Source: Actinoplanes nipponensis (GTDB lineage: Bacteria > Actinomycetota > Actinomycetes > Mycobacteriales > Micromonosporaceae). Taken from it: a DNA stretch of 64,000 nt. Below the pieces are notes generated by a model. It had not been told where the DNA came from. It ran no database searches and was given only the letters and a program-made list of their open reading frames with translations. Shown in pieces: positions 25,734 to 34,481 of the stretch (the first letter of the stretch is position 1; each line of letters opens with the position of its first letter). A program made the position numbers and the translations under genes. The stretch is from the NCBI RefSeq assembly GCF_016862275.1, contig NZ_BOMQ01000046.1, positions 21,481-85,480 on the forward strand. Direction: 5' to 3'.

Positions 25734-26723
25734 TCAGTAGCGCTCGCGGAGCAGCTGGGCGGCCTCGGTCGCCCAGTAGGTCAGCATGATCTGGGCGCCG
25801 GCCCGCTTGATTGACGTCAGCGTCTCGAGCATGACGCCCTGCCGGTCGATCCAGCCCTTCTCCGCGGCGGCCTCGACCATCGCGTACTCGCCGGAGACCT
25901 GGTACGCGGCCACGGGCACGTCGACCCGTTCCCGCACGGCGGCGATCACGTCGAGGTACGGCAGCGCCGGCTTCACCATGACCATGTCCGCGCCCTCGGC
26001 GACGTCCAGCTCGACCTCGCGCAGCGCCTCGCGGACGTTGGCCGGGCTCTGCTGGTATGTGCGCCGGTCCCCCTGGAGGCTGGACTCGACGGCCTCGCGG
26101 AACGGGCCGTAGAAGGCGCCCGCGTACTTCACCGAATACGCCAGCGTCGAGACGTTCTGGTGCCCGGCCGCGTCCAGCGCCCGGCGGACCACGCCGACCT
26201 GGCCGTCCATCATGCCGGAGGGGCCGACGACGTGCGCCCCGGCCTCGGCCATGGCGACGCCCATCCGGCCGTAGAGCTCCAGGGTGGCGTCGTTGTCGAC
26301 GGTGCCGTCGGGGGCGAGGACGCCGCAGTGCCCGTGCGTGGTGAACTCGTCCAGGCACAGGTCGCCCATGATCACGGTGGCCTCGCCGACCTCGGCGACC
26401 AGGTCGCGGAGGCCGACGTTGAGGATGCCCTCGGGGTCGAGCCCGGACGAGCCGGTCGCGTCCTTGTGGGCGGTGTCCGGCACGCCGAACAGCATCAGGC
26501 CGCCGACCCCGGCCGAGACGGCCTCGTGGGCGGCCTTGCGCAGCGACTCGCGGGAGTGCTGCAGCACGCCGGGCAGGGAGCCGATCGCCCGCGGCTCGGT
26601 CAGGCCCTGCTTGAGGAACAGCGGCAGGATTAGGTCGGCCGGTGCGACCCGGGTCTCGTCGACCAGGCGCCGCAGGGCGGCGGTGCGGCGCAGCCGCCGT
26701 GGACGCACGTCGGGGAACGACAC
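25734..26723 (-). CDS. hemB: delta-aminolevulinic acid dehydratase (porphobilinogen synthase)
   Basis: A 329-aa TIM-barrel enzyme that joins two 5-aminolevulinate molecules into porphobilinogen. The two active-site lysines are K199 (SVKYAGAFYGPFR) and K251 (MVKPALPYLD). The metal loop reads GDLCLDEFTTHGHCG with two cysteines (123, 133) where the full zinc type has three, so metal use is not fully predictable. GTG 26723 is chosen because GAGGGAG lies just upstream. It is downstream of rex-hemA-hemC-hemD on the same strand but separated from hemD by a 339-bp repeat-bearing gap. Confidence 0.96.
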   Translation of the reverse strand: MSFPDVRPRRLRRTAALRRLVDETRVAPADLILPLFLKQGLTEPRAIGSLPGVLQHSRESLRKAAHEAVSAGVGGLMLFGVPDTAHKDATGSSGLDPEGILNVGLRDLVAEVGEATVIMGDLCLDEFTTHGHCGVLAPDGTVDNDATLELYGRMGVAMAEAGAHVVGPSGMMDGQVGVVRRALDAAGHQNVSTLAYSVKYAGAFYGPFREAVESSLQGDRRTYQQSPANVREALREVELDVAEGADMVMVKPALPYLDVIAAVRERVDVPVAAYQVSGEYAMVEAAAEKGWIDRQGVMLETLTSIKRAGAQIMLTYWATEAAQLLRERY

Positions 26724-26805
26724 GCTCTCTCCCTCAGCCAGGCCGGCCACGGGAGCCGGCGGACCCGGACCGGTCGAGCGATCGGCCCGGCCGGGCCGGC
26801 TCCGG

Positions 26806-26983
26806 GCCGGTCCGGCGGTGCAAAGGGGCCGGCAGTGAGCCGGTCCGGCGGGGCAAAGGGGCCGGCAGTGAGCCGGTCCAGCGGGGCAAACGGGCCGGCA
26901 GTGAGCCGGTCCGGCGGGGCAAACGGGCCGGCAGTGAGCCGGTCCGGCGGGGCAAAGGGGCCGGCGCTGGGCCGGTCCGGTGA
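26806..26983. repeat. 33-bp tandem repeat, five copies plus a partial
   Basis: Units start at 26806, 26839, 26872, 26905 and 26938, with a 13-bp partial at 26971. The unit begins GCCGGTCCGGCGGGGCAAAG and ends GGGCCGGCAGTGA. Copy 2 is the consensus; others differ at 1-2 positions, except copy 5, whose end has drifted. Each unit contains the self-complementary GCCGG-T-CCGGC. It fills the hemD-hemB gap. Confidence 0.93.
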
Positions 26984-27026
26984 CCGCTGCGGCGCGGCCG
27001 GCGCGGGGCCGGCCGAGCCGATTCTG

Positions 27027-27056
27027 GCGGACCGGCCCCCGGCGGGGCCAGTCCGC
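27027..27056 (-). terminator. stem-loop just after hemD
   Basis: A 13-bp stem with one mismatch (27027-27039 with 27044-27056), 4-nt loop, starting 7 bp past the hemD stop on the minus strand. There is no T-run, so it may be a Rho-independent I-shaped terminator, a processing site or part of the hemD-hemB attenuation. Confidence 0.55.
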
Positions 27057-27062
27057 AGACGA

Positions 27063-28649
27063 TCAGCGGAAGCGCAGGGCGGTCGGCCCCTGCACCTTGG
27101 AGCCGCGGCGCTGCTTGGCCGGCATCGCCGCCAGCTTCTCGCGCAGCTCCACGGCGTATCCGGCCAGCGCCTCGACCAGGTCGGGCACCGACGCGTGCTG
27201 CGGCTGGACGTCGACCCGCAGGCCGAACTCCGTCGCCGTCTCGGCCGTCTTCGGGCCGATCACCGCGACCACCGTGCGGGCGTGCGGCTTGCCCGCGATG
27301 CCGACCAGGTTGCGGACCGTCGAGGACGAGGTGAACAGCACCGCGTCGAAGCCGCCCGACTTGATGGCGTCGCGGATGTCGGCCGGCGGCGGCGCCGCGC
27401 GGACCGTGCGGTACGCCGTGACGTCGTCGACCTCCCAGCCGCGCTCGATCAGGCCGGCGGCCAGCGTCTCGGTGGCGATGTCGGCGCGCGGCAGCAGCAC
27501 CCGGCCGACCGGGTCGAGGATCTCGTCGTGCGGCGAGAACTCGGCCAGCAGGCCCTCGCTGGACTGGTCCCCGGCCGGGATGAGCTCGGGCTGGATGCCG
27601 AACGCGCGGACGGCGTCGGCGGTGGCCTCGCCGATGCAGGCGATCTTGACGCCGCCGAAGTGGCGGGCGTCCAGGCCGTGCTCGGCGAACTTCTCCCAGA
27701 CCGCGCGGACGGCGTTCACCGAGGTGAAGACCACCCAGGCGTACCGGCCGTCGACCAGGCCCTTGACCGCGCGTTCCATCTGGGCCGGGGTGCGCGGCGG
27801 CTCGACGGCGATCGTCGGCACCTCGCACGGGATGGCCCCGTACGCCCGCAGCCGGGCACTCATCGCGCCGGCCTGCTCCTTGGTGCGCGGGACGAGCACC
27901 TTCCAGCCGTACAGGGGACGGTTCTCCCACCAGCTCAGCTTGTCGCGCTGGGCGACCTCCGCGCCGACGGTGAGCACCACCCGGCCGGTGAAGCCGAGCG
28001 CCGCGGCGACGAAGCTGTCCACCGACGAGGTGGTCGTGTACTGGGTCTCGCCGGTGCCGTCGCCGGTCACGCCGACCGGCGTGCCGGGCTCGACGCCCGC
28101 GGCGAGCAGGCCGTCGCGGACGGCGGCCAGGTCGCCGGCGTCGACGGCGAGTGCGAACGAGCCCTTGACCGCGGCCGCGGCCAGCGCGTCGAAGTCCAGC
28201 GCGGTCACGTCGTCGATGTCGGCCGCGGTGCGCACGCCGGGCAGCGGCACACCCGCGTAGGTGGCCACCCCCTCGGCCTGGCCCAGGCCGGGCACGACCT
28301 CGAAGTGCACGGCGGTCCGGGCGACGGCCTGGACCTCCTTGACGACGGCCTCGTGGCCGAACGGGTCGCCGGCCACCAGGTGCACGGCCGACAGGCCGGA
28401 CTTGGCCGCGGACAGCAGCACCTTGGCGACGTCGCCGGGTGCCCCCTCGGCCGGGCTGAACTGGGTGTCGTCCTTGGCCTCCGCCCGGATGGCCGCCAGC
28501 AGCGACTCGGGCACGCCACGGTCGTAGACGACCTGGTCGGCGTCGGCGAGGGTGTCGTGGGCCCGGCGGGTCAGCAGGCCGGGGTCACCGGGTCCGGCGC
28601 CGACGAAAGCGATGCGCCCTGCGGACTTGCGGGCGGTGCGGGTGGTCAT
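27063..28649 (-). CDS. hemD: uroporphyrinogen-III synthase with N-terminal SUMT-like domain
   Basis: A 528-aa fusion. Residues about 12-245 resemble uroporphyrinogen-III C-methyltransferase (VGAGPGDPGLLT), and about 262-515 are HemD, which closes hydroxymethylbilane to uroporphyrinogen III. The SUMT half has lost key motifs (HLVAGDPF where RLKGGDPF is usual; GLGQA where GITSA is usual), so methyltransferase activity is doubtful. ATG 28649 has GGAAGG 8 nt upstream. It lies 85 bp after hemC in the rex-hem operon. This fused form is standard in actinobacteria. Confidence 0.93.
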   Translation of the reverse strand: MTTRTARKSAGRIAFVGAGPGDPGLLTRRAHDTLADADQVVYDRGVPESLLAAIRAEAKDDTQFSPAEGAPGDVAKVLLSAAKSGLSAVHLVAGDPFGHEAVVKEVQAVARTAVHFEVVPGLGQAEGVATYAGVPLPGVRTAADIDDVTALDFDALAAAAVKGSFALAVDAGDLAAVRDGLLAAGVEPGTPVGVTGDGTGETQYTTTSSVDSFVAAALGFTGRVVLTVGAEVAQRDKLSWWENRPLYGWKVLVPRTKEQAGAMSARLRAYGAIPCEVPTIAVEPPRTPAQMERAVKGLVDGRYAWVVFTSVNAVRAVWEKFAEHGLDARHFGGVKIACIGEATADAVRAFGIQPELIPAGDQSSEGLLAEFSPHDEILDPVGRVLLPRADIATETLAAGLIERGWEVDDVTAYRTVRAAPPPADIRDAIKSGGFDAVLFTSSSTVRNLVGIAGKPHARTVVAVIGPKTAETATEFGLRVDVQPQHASVPDLVEALAGYAVELREKLAAMPAKQRRGSKVQGPTALRFR

Positions 28650-28734
28650 TCTCTGCCTTCCTTACGCATGCGCTCCTGGCCCTCGCCTGCTAGGCCGTCG
28701 TCTGGTGCGACCTGGTGCCGCTCGGTGCAGTCGC

Positions 28735-29664
28735 TCATGCAGTGCTCCCCATCAGGGTATCGGCGCCGTTGTCGAGGAGATCGGCGGCGAGCGCCTTGCC
28801 GATCTCCGCCGCGTCGGCGGGCGTTCCGGTGCGCGACAGCCGGACAGCTCGGGCCCCGTCCGGGCTGATCACCGCACCGCGCAGGTAGATCTCGTCGCCT
28901 TGCTCACCCTCGGCGAGCTCGGCGTGTGCCGCGACCGGTGCGGAGCAACCGGCCTCGAGCGTGGCGAGCATCGCCCGTTCCGCCGTGACGGCGGCGCGGG
29001 ACGGTGCATGGTCGAGTGCGGCCAGCAGCTCGACCAGGTCTGCGTCGTCGGATCGGCACTCGACCGCCAGCGCACCCTGGGCGGGGGCGGGCAGCATCAG
29101 CATCGGGTCCAACGTTTCCGTGATGTCGGCGGAGCGGCCGATACGCGCCACGCCGGCCCGGGCCAGCACGACAGCATCGAGGTCGGCCTCGGGGCCGAGC
29201 ACCCTGGCGATGCGGCTGTCGATGTTGCCGCGAATCGGCGTGACCTGCAACTGTAGGCCCAAAGCATGCAGTTGCGCGATTCGGCGCACCGCTCCGGTGC
29301 CGATCACGGCGCCGGGCGCCAGCTCCGCGAGCGTCTTGTCGCCGCGGGCGATCAGGGCGTCGCGCGGGTCCTCGCGCTGCGGTACGGCCGCGATGTGCAG
29401 GCTCGGATGCTGGGCCGTGGGCAGGTCCTTGTACGAGTGCACCGCGAAGTCGATCTCGTTGGCGATCAGCGCGTCGCGCAGCGCGGAGACGAAGACACCG
29501 ACCCCGAGCTGAGCCACCGGCGCGCCGGAGCGGTCGCCGGCGGTGACGATGCGCACCAGCTCGACCGGGCGGCCGGTGGCCGCGGTCAGCGAGTCGGCGA
29601 CGAGCTGGGACTGGGCCAGCGCCAGGGTGCTGCCCCGGGTGCCGAGGCGAAGGGCGGTGCTCAC
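28735..29664 (-). CDS. hemC: hydroxymethylbilane synthase (porphobilinogen deaminase)
   Basis: A 309-aa enzyme that polymerises four porphobilinogens into hydroxymethylbilane. The dipyrromethane-cofactor Cys is C240 (LEAGCSAPV), the catalytic Asp is D80 (HSYKDLPT), and the cofactor-contacting arginines lie in RRIAQL and RGNIDSR. GTG 29664 overlaps the hemA stop (GTGA) and has GGAGG 6 nt upstream, so it is translationally coupled to hemA. It is intact and of normal length. Confidence 0.97.
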   Translation of the reverse strand: MSTALRLGTRGSTLALAQSQLVADSLTAATGRPVELVRIVTAGDRSGAPVAQLGVGVFVSALRDALIANEIDFAVHSYKDLPTAQHPSLHIAAVPQREDPRDALIARGDKTLAELAPGAVIGTGAVRRIAQLHALGLQLQVTPIRGNIDSRIARVLGPEADLDAVVLARAGVARIGRSADITETLDPMLMLPAPAQGALAVECRSDDADLVELLAALDHAPSRAAVTAERAMLATLEAGCSAPVAAHAELAEGEQGDEIYLRGAVISPDGARAVRLSRTGTPADAAEIGKALAADLLDNGADTLMGSTA

Positions 29665-30956
29665 GCTTGTCCTCCGATCTCCGGAACGGCGTCGGCCTGG
29701 GTGGCGTGCGGGACGTCGAGGTCGAACAGCTCCCGCAGCAGGGCCGCGTACTGGTCGCCACCGGGTTCGGCGGCGAGCTGGCGGACCCGCACGGTCGGCG
29801 AGTGCAGCAGCTGCTGGACGACCCGGTGCAGGGTACGGGAAACGTCGGCCCGTTGCTCCGCGGTGAATTCCGGCCGGCGCGCGGACAGCTTGCGCAGCTC
29901 GGCGCTGACCACGTCCTCCGCGCGGGTGCGCAGGGCGGCGACGGTCGGGGCGACCTCGGCGCCGCGCAGCCAGGACAGGAAATGCTCGACCTCGGCGGCG
30001 ACGATCTGCTCGACCGCGGCCGTCTCGGCGGCGGCCGGCAGGGTGCGCCGGCTGGTGGCCAGGCCGTCGATGTCGACGACGGTGACGCCGGGCAGCTCGC
30101 CGACCTCGGGGGCCACGTCGCGCGGCACGGCCAGGTCGAGCACGACCAGCGGCTTCTGCCGGCCGGCGAGGGTCGCCGCGGTGAGCACCGGCTCGGTGGA
30201 GGCGGTGGCGCAGACCACGACGTCGGCCGCGGCGATCGCCTCGGGCAGCCCGGCGAACGGGACGGCGGTGGCGCCGTACGCCTCCGCGAGCCGCTCGGCC
30301 CGGGGCGCGCTGCGGTTGGTGATCTGCAGCGGCCCGACCCCGGAACGGGTGAGGGTCGCCACGGACAGCGCACCCATCGCGCCGGCGCCGATCACCAGGC
30401 CGGTGCGCCCGGCCAGGTCGCCGCCGAGGGTGGCGGCGGCCACGTCCAGCGCGGCGGTGACGACGCTCTGCCCGGCGCGGTCGATGCCCGTCTCGGCGTG
30501 CGCCCGCTTGCCGACCCGCAGCGCCTGCTGCATCAGCTCGTGCAGCAGCCGGCCGGCGGTGTCGGTCTCGGTGGCCGAGTGGTACGCGTCGCGGAGCTGG
30601 CCCAGGATCTGCGCCTCGCCCACGACCATCGAGTCGAGCCCGGCGGAGACCCGGAACGAGTGGCGCACGGCCGCCTCGTCGTAGTGCACGTAGAGGTGGC
30701 CGGCGAGCTCGTTGGCGGCGATGCCGGAGTGGTCGGCCAGCACGCTGCAGACGTCGCTGAGGCCGCCGTGGAAGCCGGAGACGGCCGCGAACACCTCGAC
30801 CCGGTTGCAGGTGGACAGCACCACGGCCTCGCCGACGTACGGCTGGTCGACCAGCTGCTGGAGCACGGCCGGGATGTCGGAACCGGCGATGACGAGGCGT
30901 TCCAGGGTGTCGATTCCGGCGGTCCGGTAGGACGCGCCGACGCTGAGCAGATTCAC
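29661..30956 (-). CDS. hemA: glutamyl-tRNA reductase
   Basis: A 431-aa NADPH enzyme that reduces glutamyl-tRNA to glutamate-1-semialdehyde, the first committed step of C5 tetrapyrrole synthesis. The catalytic Cys is C50 (VLSTCNRVEVFA), the NADPH loop is VIGAGAMGALSV and the C-terminal dimerisation helix is present. GTG 30956 overlaps the rex stop (GTGA), with AGGAGG about 10 nt upstream. Coupling to rex places haem synthesis under NADH/NAD+ control. Confidence 0.97.
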   Translation of the reverse strand: MNLLSVGASYRTAGIDTLERLVIAGSDIPAVLQQLVDQPYVGEAVVLSTCNRVEVFAAVSGFHGGLSDVCSVLADHSGIAANELAGHLYVHYDEAAVRHSFRVSAGLDSMVVGEAQILGQLRDAYHSATETDTAGRLLHELMQQALRVGKRAHAETGIDRAGQSVVTAALDVAAATLGGDLAGRTGLVIGAGAMGALSVATLTRSGVGPLQITNRSAPRAERLAEAYGATAVPFAGLPEAIAAADVVVCATASTEPVLTAATLAGRQKPLVVLDLAVPRDVAPEVGELPGVTVVDIDGLATSRRTLPAAAETAAVEQIVAAEVEHFLSWLRGAEVAPTVAALRTRAEDVVSAELRKLSARRPEFTAEQRADVSRTLHRVVQQLLHSPTVRVRQLAAEPGGDQYAALLRELFDLDVPHATQADAVPEIGGQA

Positions 30957-31693
30957 GACCCGACCGCCTCCTGGTTGCCCGCCTGCGGTGAGCGCCCGCC
31001 GGGCAGCGCCGTCAGGGACGCCTTGCGGTGCTCGTGGAAGGAGAGGATCTGCAGCTCGATGGCCAGGTCGACCTTGCGCACGTCGACGCCGGCCGGCACG
31101 GCGAGCACGCAGGGGGCGAAGTTGAGGATGCTGGTGACCCCCGCAGCCACCAGATCGTCCGCGACGGCCTGGGCGGCGCCGGCCGGGGTGGCGATCACGC
31201 CGATGGTGATGCCCTCCTCGACGACGGCCCGGCCGAGCTCCTCGACGTGCCGCACGGTCAGGCCGTTGAGCGCCTGGCCGACCTGCTCGGGATCGGCGTC
31301 GAACAGGGCCACTATGCGGAAGCCGCGGCTGGCGAAGCCGTCGTAGCCGGCCAGCGCGTGACCGAGGTTGCCGACGCCGACCAGCGCGACGGCCCGGCGC
31401 TGGTCCAGCCCGAGGATGTACTCGATCTGGTCGATCAGCAGGGCGACGTCGTAGCCGACGCCACGGGTGCCGTAGGACCCGAGGTGGGAGAGGTCCTTGC
31501 GGAGCTTGGCGGAATTGACCCCCGCCGCGGCCGCGAGGCCCTCGCTGGAAACCGTTTCGGAACCGGTTTCGGCGAGATTGTGCAGGGCGCGAAGGTATTC
31601 CGGTAGCCGCGCGATCGTCGCCTCCGGAAGGTCCGGGAAGGCGGGGACTGCGCCGGTGTTGCCCGGCGTGCTTCCTTGACGCTGCTGACTCAT
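30953..31693 (-). CDS. rex: redox-sensing transcriptional repressor Rex
   Basis: A 246-aa repressor that leaves DNA when NADH rises. The winged helix is at about 20-85 (SEGLAAAAGVNSAKLRKDLS) and the Rossmann domain begins VALVGVGNLGHAL (about 99-111). It ends in a domain-swap helix and an Ala/Gly-rich tail. ATG 31693 has CGGAG just upstream; reading further upstream runs into the promoter. It is the first gene of rex-hemA-hemC-hemD, as in Streptomyces, and has a Rex operator at its own promoter. Confidence 0.97.
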   Translation of the reverse strand: MSQQRQGSTPGNTGAVPAFPDLPEATIARLPEYLRALHNLAETGSETVSSEGLAAAAGVNSAKLRKDLSHLGSYGTRGVGYDVALLIDQIEYILGLDQRRAVALVGVGNLGHALAGYDGFASRGFRIVALFDADPEQVGQALNGLTVRHVEELGRAVVEEGITIGVIATPAGAAQAVADDLVAAGVTSILNFAPCVLAVPAGVDVRKVDLAIELQILSFHEHRKASLTALPGGRSPQAGNQEAVGS

Positions 31694-31798
31694 CTGACTC
31701 CGTGCCGACGAGGCGAACCTGAAGTGAGCCCTGCTGCCGGTGCGGGACCGGTGACGCCTGCGTGGACCGGCTGTGATAGCGGGGCTCGTCGGAGTCAC

Positions 31799-31827
31799 AG
31801 AGTAGGCGCTTGTGAAGGCGTGCACAA
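31799..31827 (-). promoter_or_regulatory. rex-hem promoter with Rex operator
   Basis: On the minus strand, -35 TTGTGC (31822-31827) and -10 TACTCT (31799-31804) are 17 bp apart. Overlapping the -35 and spacer is TTGTGAAGGCGTGCACAA (31810-31827). This matches the known Rex operator TTGTGAAN4TTCACAA with one mismatch. It predicts autorepression at low NADH/NAD+. Confidence 0.85.
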
Positions 31828-31941
31828 ATCGCGATCTTGATAGCGGAACTGGACAAAGATCGAGTCGGCATGTTAACCGTCGTCGACTCTTCGCCGAGTA
31901 TTACCGCTTATCGCCCCCGGATGCCAATACGCAGTCGAGCA

Positions 31942-32583
31942 TCACAACGTCCGGGCCAGCCGGACCGCCTCGAGGAGGGTGTCGGCCACCGGGCGGCCGC
32001 TGGCCCGCAGCCGGACCGGGTCGGTGAACCCGCCGGTGTAGAGCACGCTGGCGCCGCCCACCGCCTCGGCCGCCTCGGCGTCGTCGAGCGAGTCGCCGAT
32101 GAGCACCACCTGGTCGCCGGGCACGCCCAGCTCGGCCAGGTGCCGGGCCAGGTGGCCGGCCTTGAGCCCGCCGTCGACCTCGGTGGGCCGGCCGTCGATG
32201 CGGGCGAACATGCCGGCCAGGCCGTACGTCCGCACGGCCGGGACCAGCTCGTCGTGGAACCACATGCTCAGCAGCGACTGGCTGCCGCCCCAGGCCTTGA
32301 TCGCGGCCTCGGCGTCGGCGGCCAGCGAGGTGGTGGTCAGTCCCAGCCGGTACGCCTGGTGGAAGATCCGGTCGAGCTCCTCGAACTCCGCCGCGTCGAC
32401 CGCCCGCTCCAGGATCTCGGCGTAGAACTCGGCCACCGGCCGCCGGAAGCGCCGGCGGTGCTCGTCGGCGTCGACGCTGCGGCCGCCGACCGCCTTGAAC
32501 GTGTGGTTGGTCGAGGAGACGACCAGCGACAGGTCGTCCAGCAGGGTCCCGTTCCAGTCCCAGACGAGGTGAGTGCGTGCCAC
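31942..32583 (-). CDS. HAD-superfamily phosphatase
   Basis: A 213-aa hydrolase with HAD motif I DWNGTLLDD (about 9-17) and motif IV LIGDSLDDAEAA (about 160-171). The helical cap between them fits phosphoglycolate-phosphatase-like (Gph) enzymes acting on small sugar phosphates. GTG 32583 lies 6 nt after TAATCT (32590-32595) with no Shine-Dalgarno site, so is probably leaderless. It is separated from the glutaredoxin-like gene by 9 bp. Substrate unknown. Confidence 0.87.
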   Translation of the reverse strand: MARTHLVWDWNGTLLDDLSLVVSSTNHTFKAVGGRSVDADEHRRRFRRPVAEFYAEILERAVDAAEFEELDRIFHQAYRLGLTTTSLAADAEAAIKAWGGSQSLLSMWFHDELVPAVRTYGLAGMFARIDGRPTEVDGGLKAGHLARHLAELGVPGDQVVLIGDSLDDAEAAEAVGGASVLYTGGFTDPVRLRASGRPVADTLLEAVRLARTL

Positions 32584-32592
32584 CGGGCGAGA

Positions 32593-32844
32593 TTACAGCC
32601 GCGGGGTACCCGGCGGTCTACCGAGATCCCGCAACAGCCGGTCCTCCTCGACCCGCCAGTAGCCGTGCTCCTTGCCGTCCAGCAGCACCACCGGGACCCG
32701 GTCGCCGTAGTCGCGTTCCAGCTCGACGGAGTCCCCGATCGCCACCCGGGTCCACTGCCCGGGCGCGATCCGCTCCAGGGTCTGCTCGGCGACCTCGCAC
32801 AGATGGCAGCCATCCCGGCTGATGAGCGTGATCCGGCTAGTCAC
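32593..32844 (-). CDS. glutaredoxin-like thiol protein (DUF836)
   Basis: An 83-aa thioredoxin-fold protein with redox motif CHLC near the N-terminus (RDGCHLCEVAEQTL) and the cis-Pro segment DRVPVVLLDG. It is short, like other actinobacterial glutaredoxin-like proteins next to hem genes (Rv0508 type, from memory). GTG 32844 overlaps the stop of the acyl-CoA ligase gene (GTGA) and is preceded by AAGGGGG. A thiol-disulfide role, perhaps with mycothiol, is inferred. Confidence 0.88.
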   Translation of the reverse strand: MTSRITLISRDGCHLCEVAEQTLERIAPGQWTRVAIGDSVELERDYGDRVPVVLLDGKEHGYWRVEEDRLLRDLGRPPGTPRL

Positions 32845-34346
32845 AGTGCCCCCTTGCGTACCTTGCCGATGGCCGAGCGCGGCAGCTCGGCGACCAGCTC
32901 GATGCCGGCCGGCAGCTTGAACCGGGCGAGCTGGGCGGCGCAGTGGGCCAGCAGCTCGGCGGCGGTGGGCGGGGGGTCGGCGGCGGACACGACGTAGGCG
33001 TACGGCGCCTGCCCGGTCGCCTCGTCGGGGACGGCGGTCACCGCCGCCTCGGCCACGCCCGGGTGCGCGACGAGCACCCGCTCGATCTCCGCCGGGTAGA
33101 CGTTGAAGCCGTTGACCAGGATCAGCTCGCCGATCCGGTCCACCAGCACCAGGTCGCCGTCCGCGTCGGCGTACGCGATGTCGGCCGTGCCCCACCAGCC
33201 GTCGGCGTCCGGGCCGTCCCGCCCGTCCGGCCAGTAGCCGGAGAACAGGTTCGCCCCGCGCACGACGATCTCGCCCGGGTCGGTGCCCGCGCCGACCTCG
33301 AGGTCGAGCTCCAGCTCGGCGTCGTCCGGCTCGTCGGCGACGGGCCCGTCGCGCCACAGCACCTCTCCGCCGGCGGTGCGCAGCAGCAGCGACACCCCGG
33401 GCAGGGGGCGGCCGATCGAGCCGGTCTTCTGCCGGTCGCTGACCGCGGTCGTGGTGAGCACCGGGGCGGTTTCGGTCAGGCCGTACCCGATCAGCACGGT
33501 CCGGCCGGTCGCGGCCGTGAAGCGGGCCGCGTCGGCCGGGTCGAGCGGCGCCGCGCCGCAGACCGCCGTCCGCACCGAGGCCATCCGCTCGCGCACCGCG
33601 GGCTCACGCGACCACGCGGCATACATCGAGGGCACCCCGATCACGGCGGTGACCTGGTGCTTCGCGATCAGGTCGAGGCTCGGCCCGGGCGTGAAGCGGT
33701 CCACCAGCACCCCGCACGCGCCGTGGTGGGCGATCGCGCCGAGGCCGGTGTTGAGCCCGTAGGCGTGGAAGAACGGGATGGTCAGCAGCACCACGTCGGC
33801 GCCGTCGAGCACCGGCGGCTCGATCAGCGCGAGCTGGTCGTGGTTGGCGGCCAGGGCCCGGTGGGTGAGCATGGCGCCCTTCGGCCGCCCGCTGGTCCCC
33901 GAGGTGTAGAGCAGGACCGCGAGGTCCTCGGCGGCGGCCGGGTGCGGCGCGCCCGGCTCACCGGACCGCAGCTCCGGCACCCGTACGGCCACCCCCTCGG
34001 CCAACCGCAACCGGCCCAGCACCGCGTCCTCGGCAACCACCCGGGCCGCGCCGCTGTCGGTCAGCGCGAAGGTCAGCTCGTCGGCGGTGTAACCGGGGTT
34101 GAGCGGCACGGCGACCAGGCCCGCCCGCAGCGTCGCGAAGTACGCGACGGCGAAGTCGACGGTGTTGCCCAGCACCAGCGCCACCCGGTCGCCGGGCCGG
34201 GTGCCGGTGACCAGCCGGCCGGCCGCGCGCGTGACGCGTTCGTCCAGCTCGGCCCACGTGACGACGGTGTCCTCGGCGATCAGGGCGGGGGCCGCGGGGC
34301 GGTCCCGCGCGGATGTGCGGACCGGGTCACGCGCGCTGTTCTCCAC
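32841..34346 (-). CDS. acyl-CoA synthetase / class I adenylate-forming enzyme
   Basis: A 501-aa ligase that activates a carboxylic acid as acyl-AMP and passes it to CoA. The AMP loop YTSGTSGRPKGAMLTH is at about 158-173, YGLTE near 300, the WWGTAD motif about 405 and the C-terminal catalytic Lys in PRSAIGKVRKGAL at the very end. The acyl substrate is not clear; a long- or medium-chain fatty acid is most usual for this group. GTG 34346 was chosen by homology start; the ribosome site is weak. It diverges from bldN across a 308-bp regulatory gap. Confidence 0.88.
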   Translation of the reverse strand: MENSARDPVRTSARDRPAAPALIAEDTVVTWAELDERVTRAAGRLVTGTRPGDRVALVLGNTVDFAVAYFATLRAGLVAVPLNPGYTADELTFALTDSGAARVVAEDAVLGRLRLAEGVAVRVPELRSGEPGAPHPAAAEDLAVLLYTSGTSGRPKGAMLTHRALAANHDQLALIEPPVLDGADVVLLTIPFFHAYGLNTGLGAIAHHGACGVLVDRFTPGPSLDLIAKHQVTAVIGVPSMYAAWSREPAVRERMASVRTAVCGAAPLDPADAARFTAATGRTVLIGYGLTETAPVLTTTAVSDRQKTGSIGRPLPGVSLLLRTAGGEVLWRDGPVADEPDDAELELDLEVGAGTDPGEIVVRGANLFSGYWPDGRDGPDADGWWGTADIAYADADGDLVLVDRIGELILVNGFNVYPAEIERVLVAHPGVAEAAVTAVPDEATGQAPYAYVVSAADPPPTAAELLAHCAAQLARFKLPAGIELVAELPRSAIGKVRKGAL

Positions 34347-34455
34347 GACGCCCGAGTCTGGCACAGAAGACCCTCGATCGGGTGGCCGGACAGCCGGTCC
34401 GGGCCCCCTTTCGAGGTGTCCTACATGATGGCAGAAGTTCTTGATGTGCACTCTG

Positions 34456-34471
34456 TGACACTTCGGAGTAA
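34456..34471. promoter_or_regulatory. paired TNACNC half-sites (possible BldD site)
   Basis: TGACAC (34456-34461) and GAGTAA (34466-34471, reverse complement TTACTC) face each other 4 bp apart. Both fit the TNACNC half-site of BldD, which represses bldN in Streptomyces. The spacing is wider than the 1 bp of the published box as I remember it, so this is a weak call. Confidence 0.35.
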
Positions 34472-34481
34472 TTTCGCACAG

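Noticed and set aside
26835..28868. 677-aa plus-strand open frame over the 33-bp repeats and hemD
   Set aside because: Open only because the repeat unit is 33 bp and the opposite strand of a GC-rich gene lacks stops; hemD is certain.
31694..31871. Longer starts for rex and hemA reading into the upstream DNA
   Set aside because: They run through the promoter and Rex operator; homology and ribosome sites place starts at 31693 and 30956.
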